DNA of 64,000 nt from Rhizobium sp. ICMP 5592 (GTDB taxonomy: Bacteria; Pseudomonadota; Alphaproteobacteria; Rhizobiales; Rhizobiaceae): assembly GCF_009498525.1 (NCBI RefSeq), contig NZ_QSNT01000002.1, positions 434,001 through 498,000 of the forward strand, read 5' to 3'. Both the position numbers and the translations under genes were made by a program. Positions 24,420 through 32,641 of this stretch are shown here, in pieces. How positions within the stretch are numbered: position 1 is the stretch's first letter; each line of letters begins with the position of its first letter. The notes beneath the pieces are model-generated. The model made no database searches, was not told the origin of the DNA, and was given only the letters and a program-made list of their open reading frames with translations.

Positions 24420-25265
24420 ATGACGGAGAGCACCTTGAGCGCACCAGCTCCCACATCCACTGAGCCGAATGCTCCGGAACAGACCTTTGGCACGACCGGC
24501 ATCGCGCCGATGGACCGCCCAAGCGCAGTGACACGCTTCTTTATGGGCGTCGTCGCCTGGGCCGAAAGCCTTAACCTGAAATACGCCAAGCTCGGCAATC
24601 CGCCGGTCTATAACAATGCCACCTTCCCCTGGGCGGCCGAGATCGAGAAGGATTATCCCGCGATCCGCGCCGAGCTGGAAAAGGTGCTGCTGCGCCAGAG
24701 CGAGCTGCCGACCTTTCAGGACATCTCCACCGATGTGAAGACGATTTCAACGGATAGCCGCTGGAAGACCTTCTTCCTTCTCGGCTTCGGCGTGAAGTCC
24801 GAGCAGAACATCAAGGCATGCCCGAACACCTGGGCGGCCGTGCAGAAGATCCCGGGGCTGACCACGGCGATGTTCTCGATCTTCGAGCCCGGCAAGCACT
24901 TGCCCGCGCATCGTGGCCCTTATAATGGCGTGCTGCGCCTGCATCTCGGCCTGATCGTACCGGAGCCCCAGGACAAGCTCGCCATCCGCGTCGACAACCA
25001 GATTTGCCATTGGCAAGAGGGCAAGGCGTTGATCTTCGACGATGCCTATGAGCATGAGGCCTGGAATCACACCGACAAGACCCGCGTCGTGCTGTTCGTC
25101 GACTTCGTCAAGCCGCTGAAATTCCCGGCTCGTTTTGTCAACTGGGCATTGATGAACCTAGCGATCTTCACGCCGTTCATCAAGGAAGGTCTCGATAACC
25201 ACAAGGAATGGGAAAAGAAGTTCTATGCCGAAGCGGAGGCGCTGAGAAACCGCCCGAAGGCATAA
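24420..25265 (+). CDS. Aspartyl/asparaginyl beta-hydroxylase family, LpxO/OlsC-like
   Basis: A 281-aa Fe(II)/2-oxoglutarate dioxygenase of the Asp/Asn beta-hydroxylase family. Metal and co-substrate motifs are visible in PAHRGPYNGVLRLHLGL and ALIFDDAYEHEAWNHTD. Bacterial members include LpxO (lipid A) and OlsC (ornithine-lipid acyl chain), which 2-hydroxylate acyl groups. Two hydrophobic segments lie near the ends (FFMGVVAWAE and FVNWALMNLAIFTPFI), fitting a membrane-bound lipid enzyme. Lipid A versus ornithine lipid cannot be decided here. Confidence 0.72.
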   Translation: MTESTLSAPAPTSTEPNAPEQTFGTTGIAPMDRPSAVTRFFMGVVAWAESLNLKYAKLGNPPVYNNATFPWAAEIEKDYPAIRAELEKVLLRQSELPTFQDISTDVKTISTDSRWKTFFLLGFGVKSEQNIKACPNTWAAVQKIPGLTTAMFSIFEPGKHLPAHRGPYNGVLRLHLGLIVPEPQDKLAIRVDNQICHWQEGKALIFDDAYEHEAWNHTDKTRVVLFVDFVKPLKFPARFVNWALMNLAIFTPFIKEGLDNHKEWEKKFYAEAEALRNRPKA

Positions 25266-25291
25266 TTCTGGCCGGCTTGTGAATCTGACGA

Positions 25292-25326
25292 AAAACCCCG
25301 GAATCCGCTTTGGATTCCGGGGTTTT
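25292..25326. terminator. Strong bidirectional terminator
   Basis: AAAACCCCGGAATCC (25292-25306) pairs perfectly with GGATTCCGGGGTTTT (25312-25326) across a 5-nt loop. A and T runs on both sides let it serve the hydroxylase gene (plus) and the large fusion gene (minus). Confidence 0.93.
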
Positions 25327-25357
25327 GTCATTTATCGATGTGACAAGCCGTTTGCGG

Positions 25358-28300
25358 CTATTTGATCGTGCGTACGATGGCCGCGCCCGACGTCATGCCG
25401 CCGCCAAAGGCGACGAGGCCGAGGTTGAGTGGCTCGGCGCGTTCCTTGGCGACATGCATCATGGCGAGCGGGATGCTCGACGAGCTGGTGTTGCCGTAAT
25501 TCTCGATAACGCTCAGCGCCGGGCGGCCGCTGCGCTTGGCGATGGTGTCGATGATGCGCTGGTTGGCCTGATGCGGCACCAGAAGGTCGAGATTGGCAAG
25601 TTCCAATCCTGCATCGACGCAGGCATCCTCGATCGAGCGCGACATAGAATGCACGGCTTCGGTGAAGACCGAGCGTCCGTTCATGGCAATGACGCCCTTG
25701 TCCGGCAGCGGCACATAGAGAAGATCGCCCGGTTCCGGGCGGCCGCTGATAACCGGACGGCTGGCTGCAAACAGCGGATTGCGCGCCATGTCGCGGCTGG
25801 TCACCAGGCAGGCGGTGGCGGCGTCACCGAACAGGATGGCGGTGGAGAAATCGCTCATGTCGAGCAGCGGCGACAGCACTTCCGAGGTGACGATCAGCAC
25901 CTTGGCGTCGTTCTGCTGGGCAATGAAATCATAAGCCTGCTGCAGGGCGTAGAGATAGCCGGAGCAGGCGGCACCCATATCGTAGGCGGCAAGCGACGGC
26001 CGCACGCCATCTTCGGCAACGGCGACGGCAACGCGGCTTGCGAGCGACGGTGTGGCGATATCGGGCGTGCCGGTGGCGGCGATGACGAGATCCATGTCAT
26101 GGATCGTCGTATTGGTCTGGTGCAGAAGGTCACGAACGGCTTTTGTCGCCAGAGTGAGCGTGCTTTCGCCGGGGCCGACCCAATAGCGGCTCTTGATGCC
26201 GGTCAGCGCGAAGATTTCCTCGGCGCGCCGGCTCGGCCAGTTGTGGATGATCTCTTCATTGCTGACCCGGCGGGCGCCGGTCGCAAAGCCCATACCGCTG
26301 ACAGCGATTTCCGTGAAGTTGCCGGAATGGCGGCGCAGTGCCGGAATGGCATGCGACTTCAGGCGGCGCAGCACGAACTTGTTTTGGACCTCGGAAGCAA
26401 GCGCGAAATTGCGCTCGCTGAGGTCGCGGTCGGCGTCCACGGTCAGAAGCGCGCTGTCGGTGGCGATCTGGTCGCCGATCTTGACGAAGACTTCCTGCAC
26501 TACGCCGCCGATATTGGCGCAGATCTCGACTGAAGCCTTGGTGGCCTCGACCACGGCAACGAGCTGGCCGACCTCGATCGTATCGCCCGGCTTCACCAGA
26601 AGATCGGTCACCAGCACGTTTTCGTCGGCAGGGCCGGAGCCGATCGCCTTGATGGCGGCCGTCGGGCCAGACTTGTCCTCTTCATGCCAGGTGACCTCGC
26701 ATTCGAGGACCTCGGCCATCAGATCGACCAGCTTGCTGTAGGACGGCAGCGTTTCCAGCTGGTTGCCGAAGTTGAAGGGAACATGCGAGTCCGAGCGGGC
26801 GAGCCGGCGGACGACCACGGGCACGTCGGTCTTCTCGGTGACGGTGGCGACGATTTCGGCACCCATGCCGACCGTGCGATTGTCTTCATGCACGACGATC
26901 AGGCGCTTGGTGCGCTTGGCGCTGGCGAGCACTTCCTTCTCATCCCATGGCGAGATCGAGCGCAGGTCGATGACTTCAACCGAAAATCCCTGGGTCTCGA
27001 AGGCGCTCGCCGCCTTGGCGCAGAGCGACACCGTGTTACCGTAGGTGACCAGCGTCAGGTCGCGGCCGCGGGCGACATAGCGCGACAGGCCGGGACGGAC
27101 GAAATGCTGGTCGACATCGCCGGAGGTGCGGCCGTCGGAATTGTTGAGTACAGCCTTCGGATAGAGGAAGACGGTCGGGCGTCTGGATTCGAAAGCGGCA
27201 TTGAGCAGGCCAGCAGCATCGCCCGCGGTGGAGGGCATGACGACGTCGATGCCGGGCGTGTGCGCCAGCAGGCTCTCGAAGCTCTGGGCGTGGAACGGCC
27301 CGAGGCCAGGCTTGTAGCCGCCGCAGCTCACCATCAGGATGACGGGCGATTCCCAGGCGCCATTGCTGCGCCAGAACATGCTGCCCATTTCCGAGACGAT
27401 CTGGTTGTAGGCGAGCGGCAGGAAATCGGCGAATTGCAGGAAGGCGACGGGGCGCTGACCGGCGAGCGCTCGGCCGACGGCGGTGCCGACGATGGTCGAT
27501 TCGCTCAGCGCCGCATTGTAGACGCGCTCGGGATACTTCGTGCTGAGGCCGCGCGTGACGCCGAAGACGTCGCCCTTGGGGTCCTCGATGTCCTGACCGA
27601 AGAGGACGACATCCGGATTGTTGGCAAGCTGCTTGTCGAGCACGCCGTTCAGCGCTTCGCGCATCGTCAGCGTCGCGGCACTGGCGCCGCCACGATATTC
27701 GGCTGTCTTGTCGAAGGAGACAGGGTAGGGCGCTTTCGCTTCCGGTTCGACCTTAGGCGCATCTTCCTTGCGGGCAAGGGCTGCTTCCGCCTGCACCTCG
27801 GCGGTCAGGTCTTTCTCGATCTTGTCCAGCGCGTCGTCGTCGATGCCCGCCTTCAACAGGGCGGCTCGCAAATTGATGAGTGGATCGCGGTAGGCTGCGT
27901 TCTCGATCTCATCCTGCGTGCGATAGGTCTTCTGGTCGTCGGCGTTGGTATGGTCGGTCAGCCGCTCCATGTTGATGACGACGAGGCTCGGCGTGCGGTT
28001 GTTGCGGCTGTGGCGGACGGCCTTGCGGAAGGCTTCGCGGGAGGTGGCCAGATCGTCGCCTTCGGCACGGATGATGTCCAGGCCGTAGAAAGAGGATGCG
28101 GGGCCGGTCGGCAGATCGAAGAAGGTCTGCTTTCTGGTGCGTGTCGAGATGGAGAAACTATTGTCCTCGACGACGAAGACGACCGGATATTGGCCGCGCA
28201 CGGCTTCGGCCACGGCTTCGAGAAATTCGCCTTGTTGCGTGGTGCCGTCGCCAACGCAACAGATGGCGATCGGCAGGCCTGCTCTATGCTTCAGCGCGGC

Positions 28301-28681
28301 GCTCGCACCGACGGCATGAAGTGCATTATTGCCGACGGGACCGACGATGGACGTGATGTTGAGAGCGCGGGAGGAAAGATGCGCGCTCATCTGGCGGCCG
28401 GCGGAATGGGAGTTGCCTGTGGCGAGAAGGCTGGAAAAAAACTCACGAATGGGCATGCCGCGCGCCAGCATGAGGGCTTTGTCGCGATAGTGCAGATGCA
28501 GCCAATCGTCATCGTGAAGGAATTCATTCAACAGCGCCGTCGACTCGTGTCCGGCACCGGAAACATGAAAGTGTGCTATGCCTTGCTTAATGAATTCTCG
28601 TTCAAGTCTATCTATTTCACGAGATGTGAAAAATATTCTATGGAGTTGCTTGAGATGATCTGTGGTAAATCTCCCTTCCAT
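25358..28681 (-). CDS. Four-domain fusion: E1-alpha, E1-beta, lipoyl domain, ketoacyl-ACP synthase III
   Basis: An 1107-aa single frame. Residues about 8-290 are a 2-oxoacid dehydrogenase E1-alpha (HLHYRDKAL; TPP motif GDGTTQQGEF 144-153 to Asn174). After a Glu/Lys/Pro linker, about 335-660 are E1-beta (SES with Glu394; PFHAQSFESLLAHTPGI). About 685-748 are a lipoyl/biotinyl domain with the target Lys715 in VEATKASVEI. About 788-1107 are a KAS III with a full Cys906-His1037-Asn1064 triad (GAACSGY, VPHQAN, NYGNTSS). No E2 acyltransferase domain is present. I infer decarboxylation of a 2-oxoacid, acyl transfer to the lipoyl arm, and use of that acyl group as primer for a condensation. It has no operon partner within 280 nt upstream. 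Confidence 0.88.
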   Translation of the reverse strand: MEGRFTTDHLKQLHRIFFTSREIDRLEREFIKQGIAHFHVSGAGHESTALLNEFLHDDDWLHLHYRDKALMLARGMPIREFFSSLLATGNSHSAGRQMSAHLSSRALNITSIVGPVGNNALHAVGASAALKHRAGLPIAICCVGDGTTQQGEFLEAVAEAVRGQYPVVFVVEDNSFSISTRTRKQTFFDLPTGPASSFYGLDIIRAEGDDLATSREAFRKAVRHSRNNRTPSLVVINMERLTDHTNADDQKTYRTQDEIENAAYRDPLINLRAALLKAGIDDDALDKIEKDLTAEVQAEAALARKEDAPKVEPEAKAPYPVSFDKTAEYRGGASAATLTMREALNGVLDKQLANNPDVVLFGQDIEDPKGDVFGVTRGLSTKYPERVYNAALSESTIVGTAVGRALAGQRPVAFLQFADFLPLAYNQIVSEMGSMFWRSNGAWESPVILMVSCGGYKPGLGPFHAQSFESLLAHTPGIDVVMPSTAGDAAGLLNAAFESRRPTVFLYPKAVLNNSDGRTSGDVDQHFVRPGLSRYVARGRDLTLVTYGNTVSLCAKAASAFETQGFSVEVIDLRSISPWDEKEVLASAKRTKRLIVVHEDNRTVGMGAEIVATVTEKTDVPVVVRRLARSDSHVPFNFGNQLETLPSYSKLVDLMAEVLECEVTWHEEDKSGPTAAIKAIGSGPADENVLVTDLLVKPGDTIEVGQLVAVVEATKASVEICANIGGVVQEVFVKIGDQIATDSALLTVDADRDLSERNFALASEVQNKFVLRRLKSHAIPALRRHSGNFTEIAVSGMGFATGARRVSNEEIIHNWPSRRAEEIFALTGIKSRYWVGPGESTLTLATKAVRDLLHQTNTTIHDMDLVIAATGTPDIATPSLASRVAVAVAEDGVRPSLAAYDMGAACSGYLYALQQAYDFIAQQNDAKVLIVTSEVLSPLLDMSDFSTAILFGDAATACLVTSRDMARNPLFAASRPVISGRPEPGDLLYVPLPDKGVIAMNGRSVFTEAVHSMSRSIEDACVDAGLELANLDLLVPHQANQRIIDTIAKRSGRPALSVIENYGNTSSSSIPLAMMHVAKERAEPLNLGLVAFGGGMTSGAAIVRTIK

Positions 28682-28962
28682 TTCAATAGTTTTCCTAATC
28701 TTTCATGGTCAATAATTTGCGAGGGATAGGTAACCCCCTGGGGTGCCTTTTTCAATACACGTTAAATGACAATATCTTCTCGATTTGAAATAGGTTTACG
28801 TGTGTCTGCAGCACTTCGAATTGGGTCGAGCCGGTTTCCCTGGACACAGTCTATGTGCTTTTGCGCGCCAGCGGATGGAGCGGGGGGCGGCGAGGCCATT
28901 TCATCCCCGCTTGTCCCTTCGCTGCATATCCATTCGGAAATTTGACCGGTGTCGCGTGTCTT

Positions 28963-29961
28963 TCAGCCCGACTTGCGGATCGGCTCCTCGGTCTGCTTGC
29001 GCCGGGAGGCGGCCTTGGCGGCGGCTAGTTCTTCCTTGTCCCGGACTTCCTTCGGTTTCTTGCCGATGATCTGCTTGGCGCCCTTCTTGGAAAAGGGCTG
29101 GACGAGCTGGGCAAGGAAACTGTCGGCGACCTTGCCGGTAATGCCGATGTCGGTGGAAGAGGGGCGGGGCGGATTGTAATAGGTGCCGAGGATCTGGTCC
29201 CAGATCACCAGGTTTTCCCCATAATTGGTGTTGCCCTCGGCCAGCAGCTTGGAATGATGCCAGCGATGCAGGCGCGGCGTCGAGAGAAACCAGTCGAGGG
29301 GGCCGGTGCGGACATCGATGTTGCAATGGGTCAGAAGGCCGATGAAGGCCGTGACCGCGCCGATCCACAGGAAGACCGGCAAGGGCGCGCCGAGCAGATA
29401 GAGCGGAATCTGGCCGAGCGCGATCTTGAACAATGAGTCGATGATATGGAAACGTCCGGTATTGATGACCCACAGGCGTTCGACGCTGTGATGCAGGGCA
29501 TGGAAGCGCCAGAGCGACAGATATTCATGCGCAAGGCGATGGGCGAGATAGAGGCCGAATTCGGCGATCACGAGCCCGAGCACGACTTGCAGGGCCATCG
29601 GCCATTGCTCCGGCCAGATATTCGCCTTGTGGCTGAGAAGTGGTTGCGCCACGGTCGCCACCGCCATCGGGAATGACGTGCCGATAGCCGCAGCGATCTG
29701 TACGCCGCCCTTGCTCAGGAGCGTATGGGCGATGTTGTTGAATGTCTCGCCATCGCTTTCCAGCCAGGTCTCTTCATAGGGCATCAGCCGCTCGAAGAGC
29801 GCGATGATCGCCACGATCGAGAAATAGGTGACATTGAACCACAGCAGATGCATGTTCGATTGAAAGGCGAAATAGGAGCCTGTCAGTCCTGCGCAAAAGA
29901 TGGCTGGCCACAACAGGGATGAAACAGCAGCGTAAAGGCGCGAACTGTTTTGAAACGTCAT
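28963..29961 (-). CDS. Sterol desaturase/fatty acid hydroxylase family, OlsE-like
   Basis: A 332-aa membrane di-iron enzyme. The three His clusters are HRLAH, HALHH and HRWHH, and several hydrophobic segments precede and surround them; the C-terminal 60 residues are Lys/Glu-rich and cytoplasmic. R. tropici OlsE, which hydroxylates the ornithine-lipid head group, belongs to this superfamily and has a similar length, but carotenoid- or sterol-type hydroxylases look alike. Transcribed in the same direction as the fusion gene, 281 nt before it; that gap holds no gene I can support. Confidence 0.72.
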   Translation of the reverse strand: MTFQNSSRLYAAVSSLLWPAIFCAGLTGSYFAFQSNMHLLWFNVTYFSIVAIIALFERLMPYEETWLESDGETFNNIAHTLLSKGGVQIAAAIGTSFPMAVATVAQPLLSHKANIWPEQWPMALQVVLGLVIAEFGLYLAHRLAHEYLSLWRFHALHHSVERLWVINTGRFHIIDSLFKIALGQIPLYLLGAPLPVFLWIGAVTAFIGLLTHCNIDVRTGPLDWFLSTPRLHRWHHSKLLAEGNTNYGENLVIWDQILGTYYNPPRPSSTDIGITGKVADSFLAQLVQPFSKKGAKQIIGKKPKEVRDKEELAAAKAASRRKQTEEPIRKSG

Positions 29962-30184
29962 GCCATTGTCCTCGAATTGTCATCATGTGGGTTGGCGCGA
30001 ATATGAGCGATATGTACCGTGATGATTGTGGCCGCGAAAGCGAAATCTTGAGTGGAACGGAAGCGTTTTTGTTTCAATATGTTGCTGGTCTGGGTCAAAT
30101 TGGTCTTCCTAAATTACTCTGCCTCAAGACATGGGCCTTTGCCGAGGAAGGTTTTGGGTGAGGCCACCCTGACCACAATGAAAG

Positions 30185-30670
30185 GTGTTGTCGTTGGACA
30201 TTCCTTCCAAATTCAAGATTCACGAGATAGAGCATTGGCTCGTGAACCATCGCATGGACACGACCCTGCCGGGGTATCTGATGGTCGGTTCCAAGGTCGG
30301 AACGAACACGCTGTACGATCTGCCAGTCGAAGCGCTTGCGTCGCTTGGGCCTCTTCTTGCCAAGGCGCAACGGGAGATCGAAACTTTGCTTCGACCCAGG
30401 CGGGTCTATATTGGCCGCTATGGTCATTCGCCAGGGCATCCCATCCATTTCCATATCATACCGGTCTATGATCGGGTTGAGGCCTTGTTCTGGAAGGATG
30501 AGCGCTATCGGGTTCTCGCCTCCTTCGGCCAGCCTGCGGAGGAAGTGGGGACGGATGGTGCCGAACTGACATTCTTTATCTGGCGGGAGTTTTGCGAGGC
30601 GCCAAACCCACCGCCAGTCACGGGGCCGACTGTTTCGGACGTTGTCGCAATGATGCGAAGCGCATTTTAA
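30185..30670 (+). CDS. HIT-family protein
   Basis: A protein of up to 161 aa with the histidine triad HPIHFHIIPVYD (H-x-H-x-H-like) at about residues 86-97 and the family core RRVYIGRYGHSPGH. HIT proteins are nucleotide hydrolases or transferases. The start is uncertain: GTG 30185, TTG 30188 and TTG 30194 are all possible, with an AAAGGTG site best placed for 30194. It may be co-transcribed with the acetyltransferase 57 nt downstream. Confidence 0.72.
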   Translation: MLSLDIPSKFKIHEIEHWLVNHRMDTTLPGYLMVGSKVGTNTLYDLPVEALASLGPLLAKAQREIETLLRPRRVYIGRYGHSPGHPIHFHIIPVYDRVEALFWKDERYRVLASFGQPAEEVGTDGAELTFFIWREFCEAPNPPPVTGPTVSDVVAMMRSAF

Positions 30671-30727
30671 CGGCACAACTGGGGGAGTGTCATTGCGGCT
30701 AGATCTATCAAAGGATGGGCAGGGACG

Positions 30728-31168
30728 ATGCAAATAGAGCAAGCCGGTCTCGAACATCGGGATGCATGGTTGCGTCTGCGCGGCGAACTCTGGCCGAATA
30801 GCTCGACGGAGTATCATCGTGCTGAATTGACGCAAATTCTCACGAAGGCAAATGCTATAGCCTTCGTTGCTTGCGATCAGACGGGTAACGTTGTGGGGTT
30901 CGCCGAGGCGACGCTGCGGCAGGACTATGTCAATGGTTGCAAGACCTCTCCGGTGCTTTTCCTCGAGGGCATCTATGTGCGCCGGGAGCACAGGCGGCAG
31001 GGCGTTGCGCAATTGCTCTGTCGCGCCGTCGCCGATTGGGGGCGCGCTGCCGGATGCCGGGAATTTGCTTCGGATGCGCTGCTCGACAATGTCGAAAGCC
31101 ATGCCTTTCACCAGGCGTTGGGCTTCGAGGAAACCCAACGCGTCGTCTACTTTCGAAAGTCGCTTTAG
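30728..31168 (+). CDS. AAC(6')-I-like aminoglycoside N-acetyltransferase
   Basis: A 146-aa GNAT enzyme. Strong family hallmarks of chromosomal AAC(6')-I enzymes are VGFAEATLRQDYVNGC, SPVLFLEGIYVRREHRRQGV (acetyl-CoA site) and the C-terminal EFASDALLDNVESHAFHQAL with ETQRVVYFRKSL. It may acetylate aminoglycosides at the 6' position; natural substrates in soil bacteria can differ. Its last 4 nt overlap the convergent gene. Confidence 0.78.
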   Translation: MQIEQAGLEHRDAWLRLRGELWPNSSTEYHRAELTQILTKANAIAFVACDQTGNVVGFAEATLRQDYVNGCKTSPVLFLEGIYVRREHRRQGVAQLLCRAVADWGRAAGCREFASDALLDNVESHAFHQALGFEETQRVVYFRKSL

Positions 31169-31827
31169 CCGAATGTCAGCTTGTTCTTCTGTTGTCCGGC
31201 CTCGTCGAAATTCTCCGGGCTCAGCCAGCGCTCATAGCCGGCCTTCAGGCGCGGCCAATCGGCGTCGATCATCGCGAACCAGGCGGTGTCGCGGTTTTGA
31301 CCCTTGGCGACCATATGCTGGCGGAAAATGCCTTCAAAGGAAAAGCCGAAGCGCTCGGCGGCGCGTTTGGAGGGCTCGTTGAGATTGTTGCATTTCCACT
31401 CGAAGCGTCGGTAGCCGAGCGTATCGAAAACGTAGGAGGCAAAGAGATAGAGCGTCTCGGTGGTGACGCGGCTGCGGGCGATTGCCGGACCCCAGAGAAT
31501 GCTGCCGATCTCGATGACGCCATGCGCGGGATCGATACGCATCAAGGCCTGCCGGCCTTCGGCCCGGCCAGTTCGCTTGTCGATGGTAGCGAAGAACAGC
31601 GGGTCAGTGCTGGCGGCGGCTTTCTCGAGCCAGGGCGTGAAGGCAGCGAGATCGACGGGGGCGTTCTCGAACAGGTAGCGGAAACGATCATCGGCGCCGG
31701 GTGCCTGTGCTGAAGCGAAGAGGTCGGCGCCGTGGCGCGTCGCGTCGAGCGGCTCCAGCCGGACATAGCGGCCCTCCAGGGTAATCCGTTCCGGGCGCGG
31801 CACGCCGTTCCAATTCGTAAGGTCCAT
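31165..31827 (-). CDS. GNAT acetyltransferase, RimJ/RimL type
   Basis: A 220-aa GNAT protein of the RimJ/RimL group. The acetyl-CoA region is IARSRVTTETLYLFASYVFD followed by YRRFEWKCNNLNEPSKRAAE, and GFSFEGIFRQHMVAKGQNRD is a family-typical C-terminal motif. The start at 31827 has an AAAGGAC site; 31848 is an alternative. The substrate is unknown. It is convergent with, and overlaps, the AAC(6')-like gene by 4 nt. Confidence 0.8.
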   Translation of the reverse strand: MDLTNWNGVPRPERITLEGRYVRLEPLDATRHGADLFASAQAPGADDRFRYLFENAPVDLAAFTPWLEKAAASTDPLFFATIDKRTGRAEGRQALMRIDPAHGVIEIGSILWGPAIARSRVTTETLYLFASYVFDTLGYRRFEWKCNNLNEPSKRAAERFGFSFEGIFRQHMVAKGQNRDTAWFAMIDADWPRLKAGYERWLSPENFDEAGQQKNKLTFG

Positions 31828-31861
31828 ATCGAAGTCCTTTGGTATCAACTGCGAGGTTCGT

Positions 31862-32545
31862 CTATCGAAGCCGGCCTGATTGTATCAGCGCCGCCAGCGG
31901 TTCGGGTAGCTCTATTCCGTCGAGCAATCCCGGTGCGGCTTCCGCCGGGGCGAGATGGCTGCGCACCGGCAAGACGCCTGCCCAGACCGGAACATCCGCC
32001 TCGTCGGGATCTCCCGGCGGGCCGTTGCGCACCTTGGCGGTTGCCTCCTCGATTTCCATTCGCAGTACGGAGGTCGCTTTCACCTCCTGGCCTGTCATCG
32101 GCCGCAGACTGTCCCAGCGGCCGGGAAACAGGTTCTCGACGAAACGGCGCAAGGCCTCGGCCTTCTCCTCTGCGTCGTCCAACAGGCGCGCTTTGCCGAA
32201 GACCATGGCGGAGCGATAGTTGACCGAATGGTAGAAGGCGGAGCGGGCGAGCACGTAGCCGTCCATGATGCTACAGGTGAGGCAGACGGGCATATCCTCC
32301 GCCGCGCGCAGAAAGCGGCTGGCGGCGGAGCCGTGCCAATAGACGTGATTGCCTTCGCGCCAGTGCAGCGTCGGCGTCACATAGGGCGCGCCGTTGATGA
32401 CATAGCCGACGTGACAGAGTGGGGCGGCGTCCAGGATAGCATGGACATCCGCCTGGGCATGGCTGCCGCGATGGTGTTCGCGCCGGACGCGCGTGCGTTC
32501 GGTGGTCGGATAGTCGTCTGTGGATGGCGGGGAGAGGTCGGCCAT
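31862..32545 (-). CDS. FMN-binding pyridoxamine 5'-phosphate oxidase-related protein
   Basis: A 227-aa split-barrel flavoprotein. The core VHAILDAAPLCHVGYVINGA and PYVTPTLHWREGNHVYWHGS is typical of the PNPOx-like FMN-binding family, and SVNYRSAMVFGKARLL supplies the dimer-interface strand. GAGGAAACC precedes the ATG at 32545. It diverges from a MocR/PdxR-type regulator, an arrangement typical of vitamin B6 genes, but it is not a standard pdxH. Confidence 0.78.
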   Translation of the reverse strand: MADLSPPSTDDYPTTERTRVRREHHRGSHAQADVHAILDAAPLCHVGYVINGAPYVTPTLHWREGNHVYWHGSAASRFLRAAEDMPVCLTCSIMDGYVLARSAFYHSVNYRSAMVFGKARLLDDAEEKAEALRRFVENLFPGRWDSLRPMTGQEVKATSVLRMEIEEATAKVRNGPPGDPDEADVPVWAGVLPVRSHLAPAEAAPGLLDGIELPEPLAALIQSGRLR

Positions 32546-32641
32546 GGTTTCCTCGATTGGTATCGCTTTGATCCTTGCGGCCAAAGAGGTATGTTATAAA
32601 TAGCCAGTTTTTATATTCAAAGCAGACCAGTTGGAGACATC

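Noticed and set aside
26684-28729. Plus-strand open frame of 681 codons opposite the fusion gene
   Set aside because: Its composition (His, Gly, Asp, Arg-rich repeats without motifs) is that of an antisense shadow of a GC-rich gene; the minus strand carries four recognisable enzyme domains.
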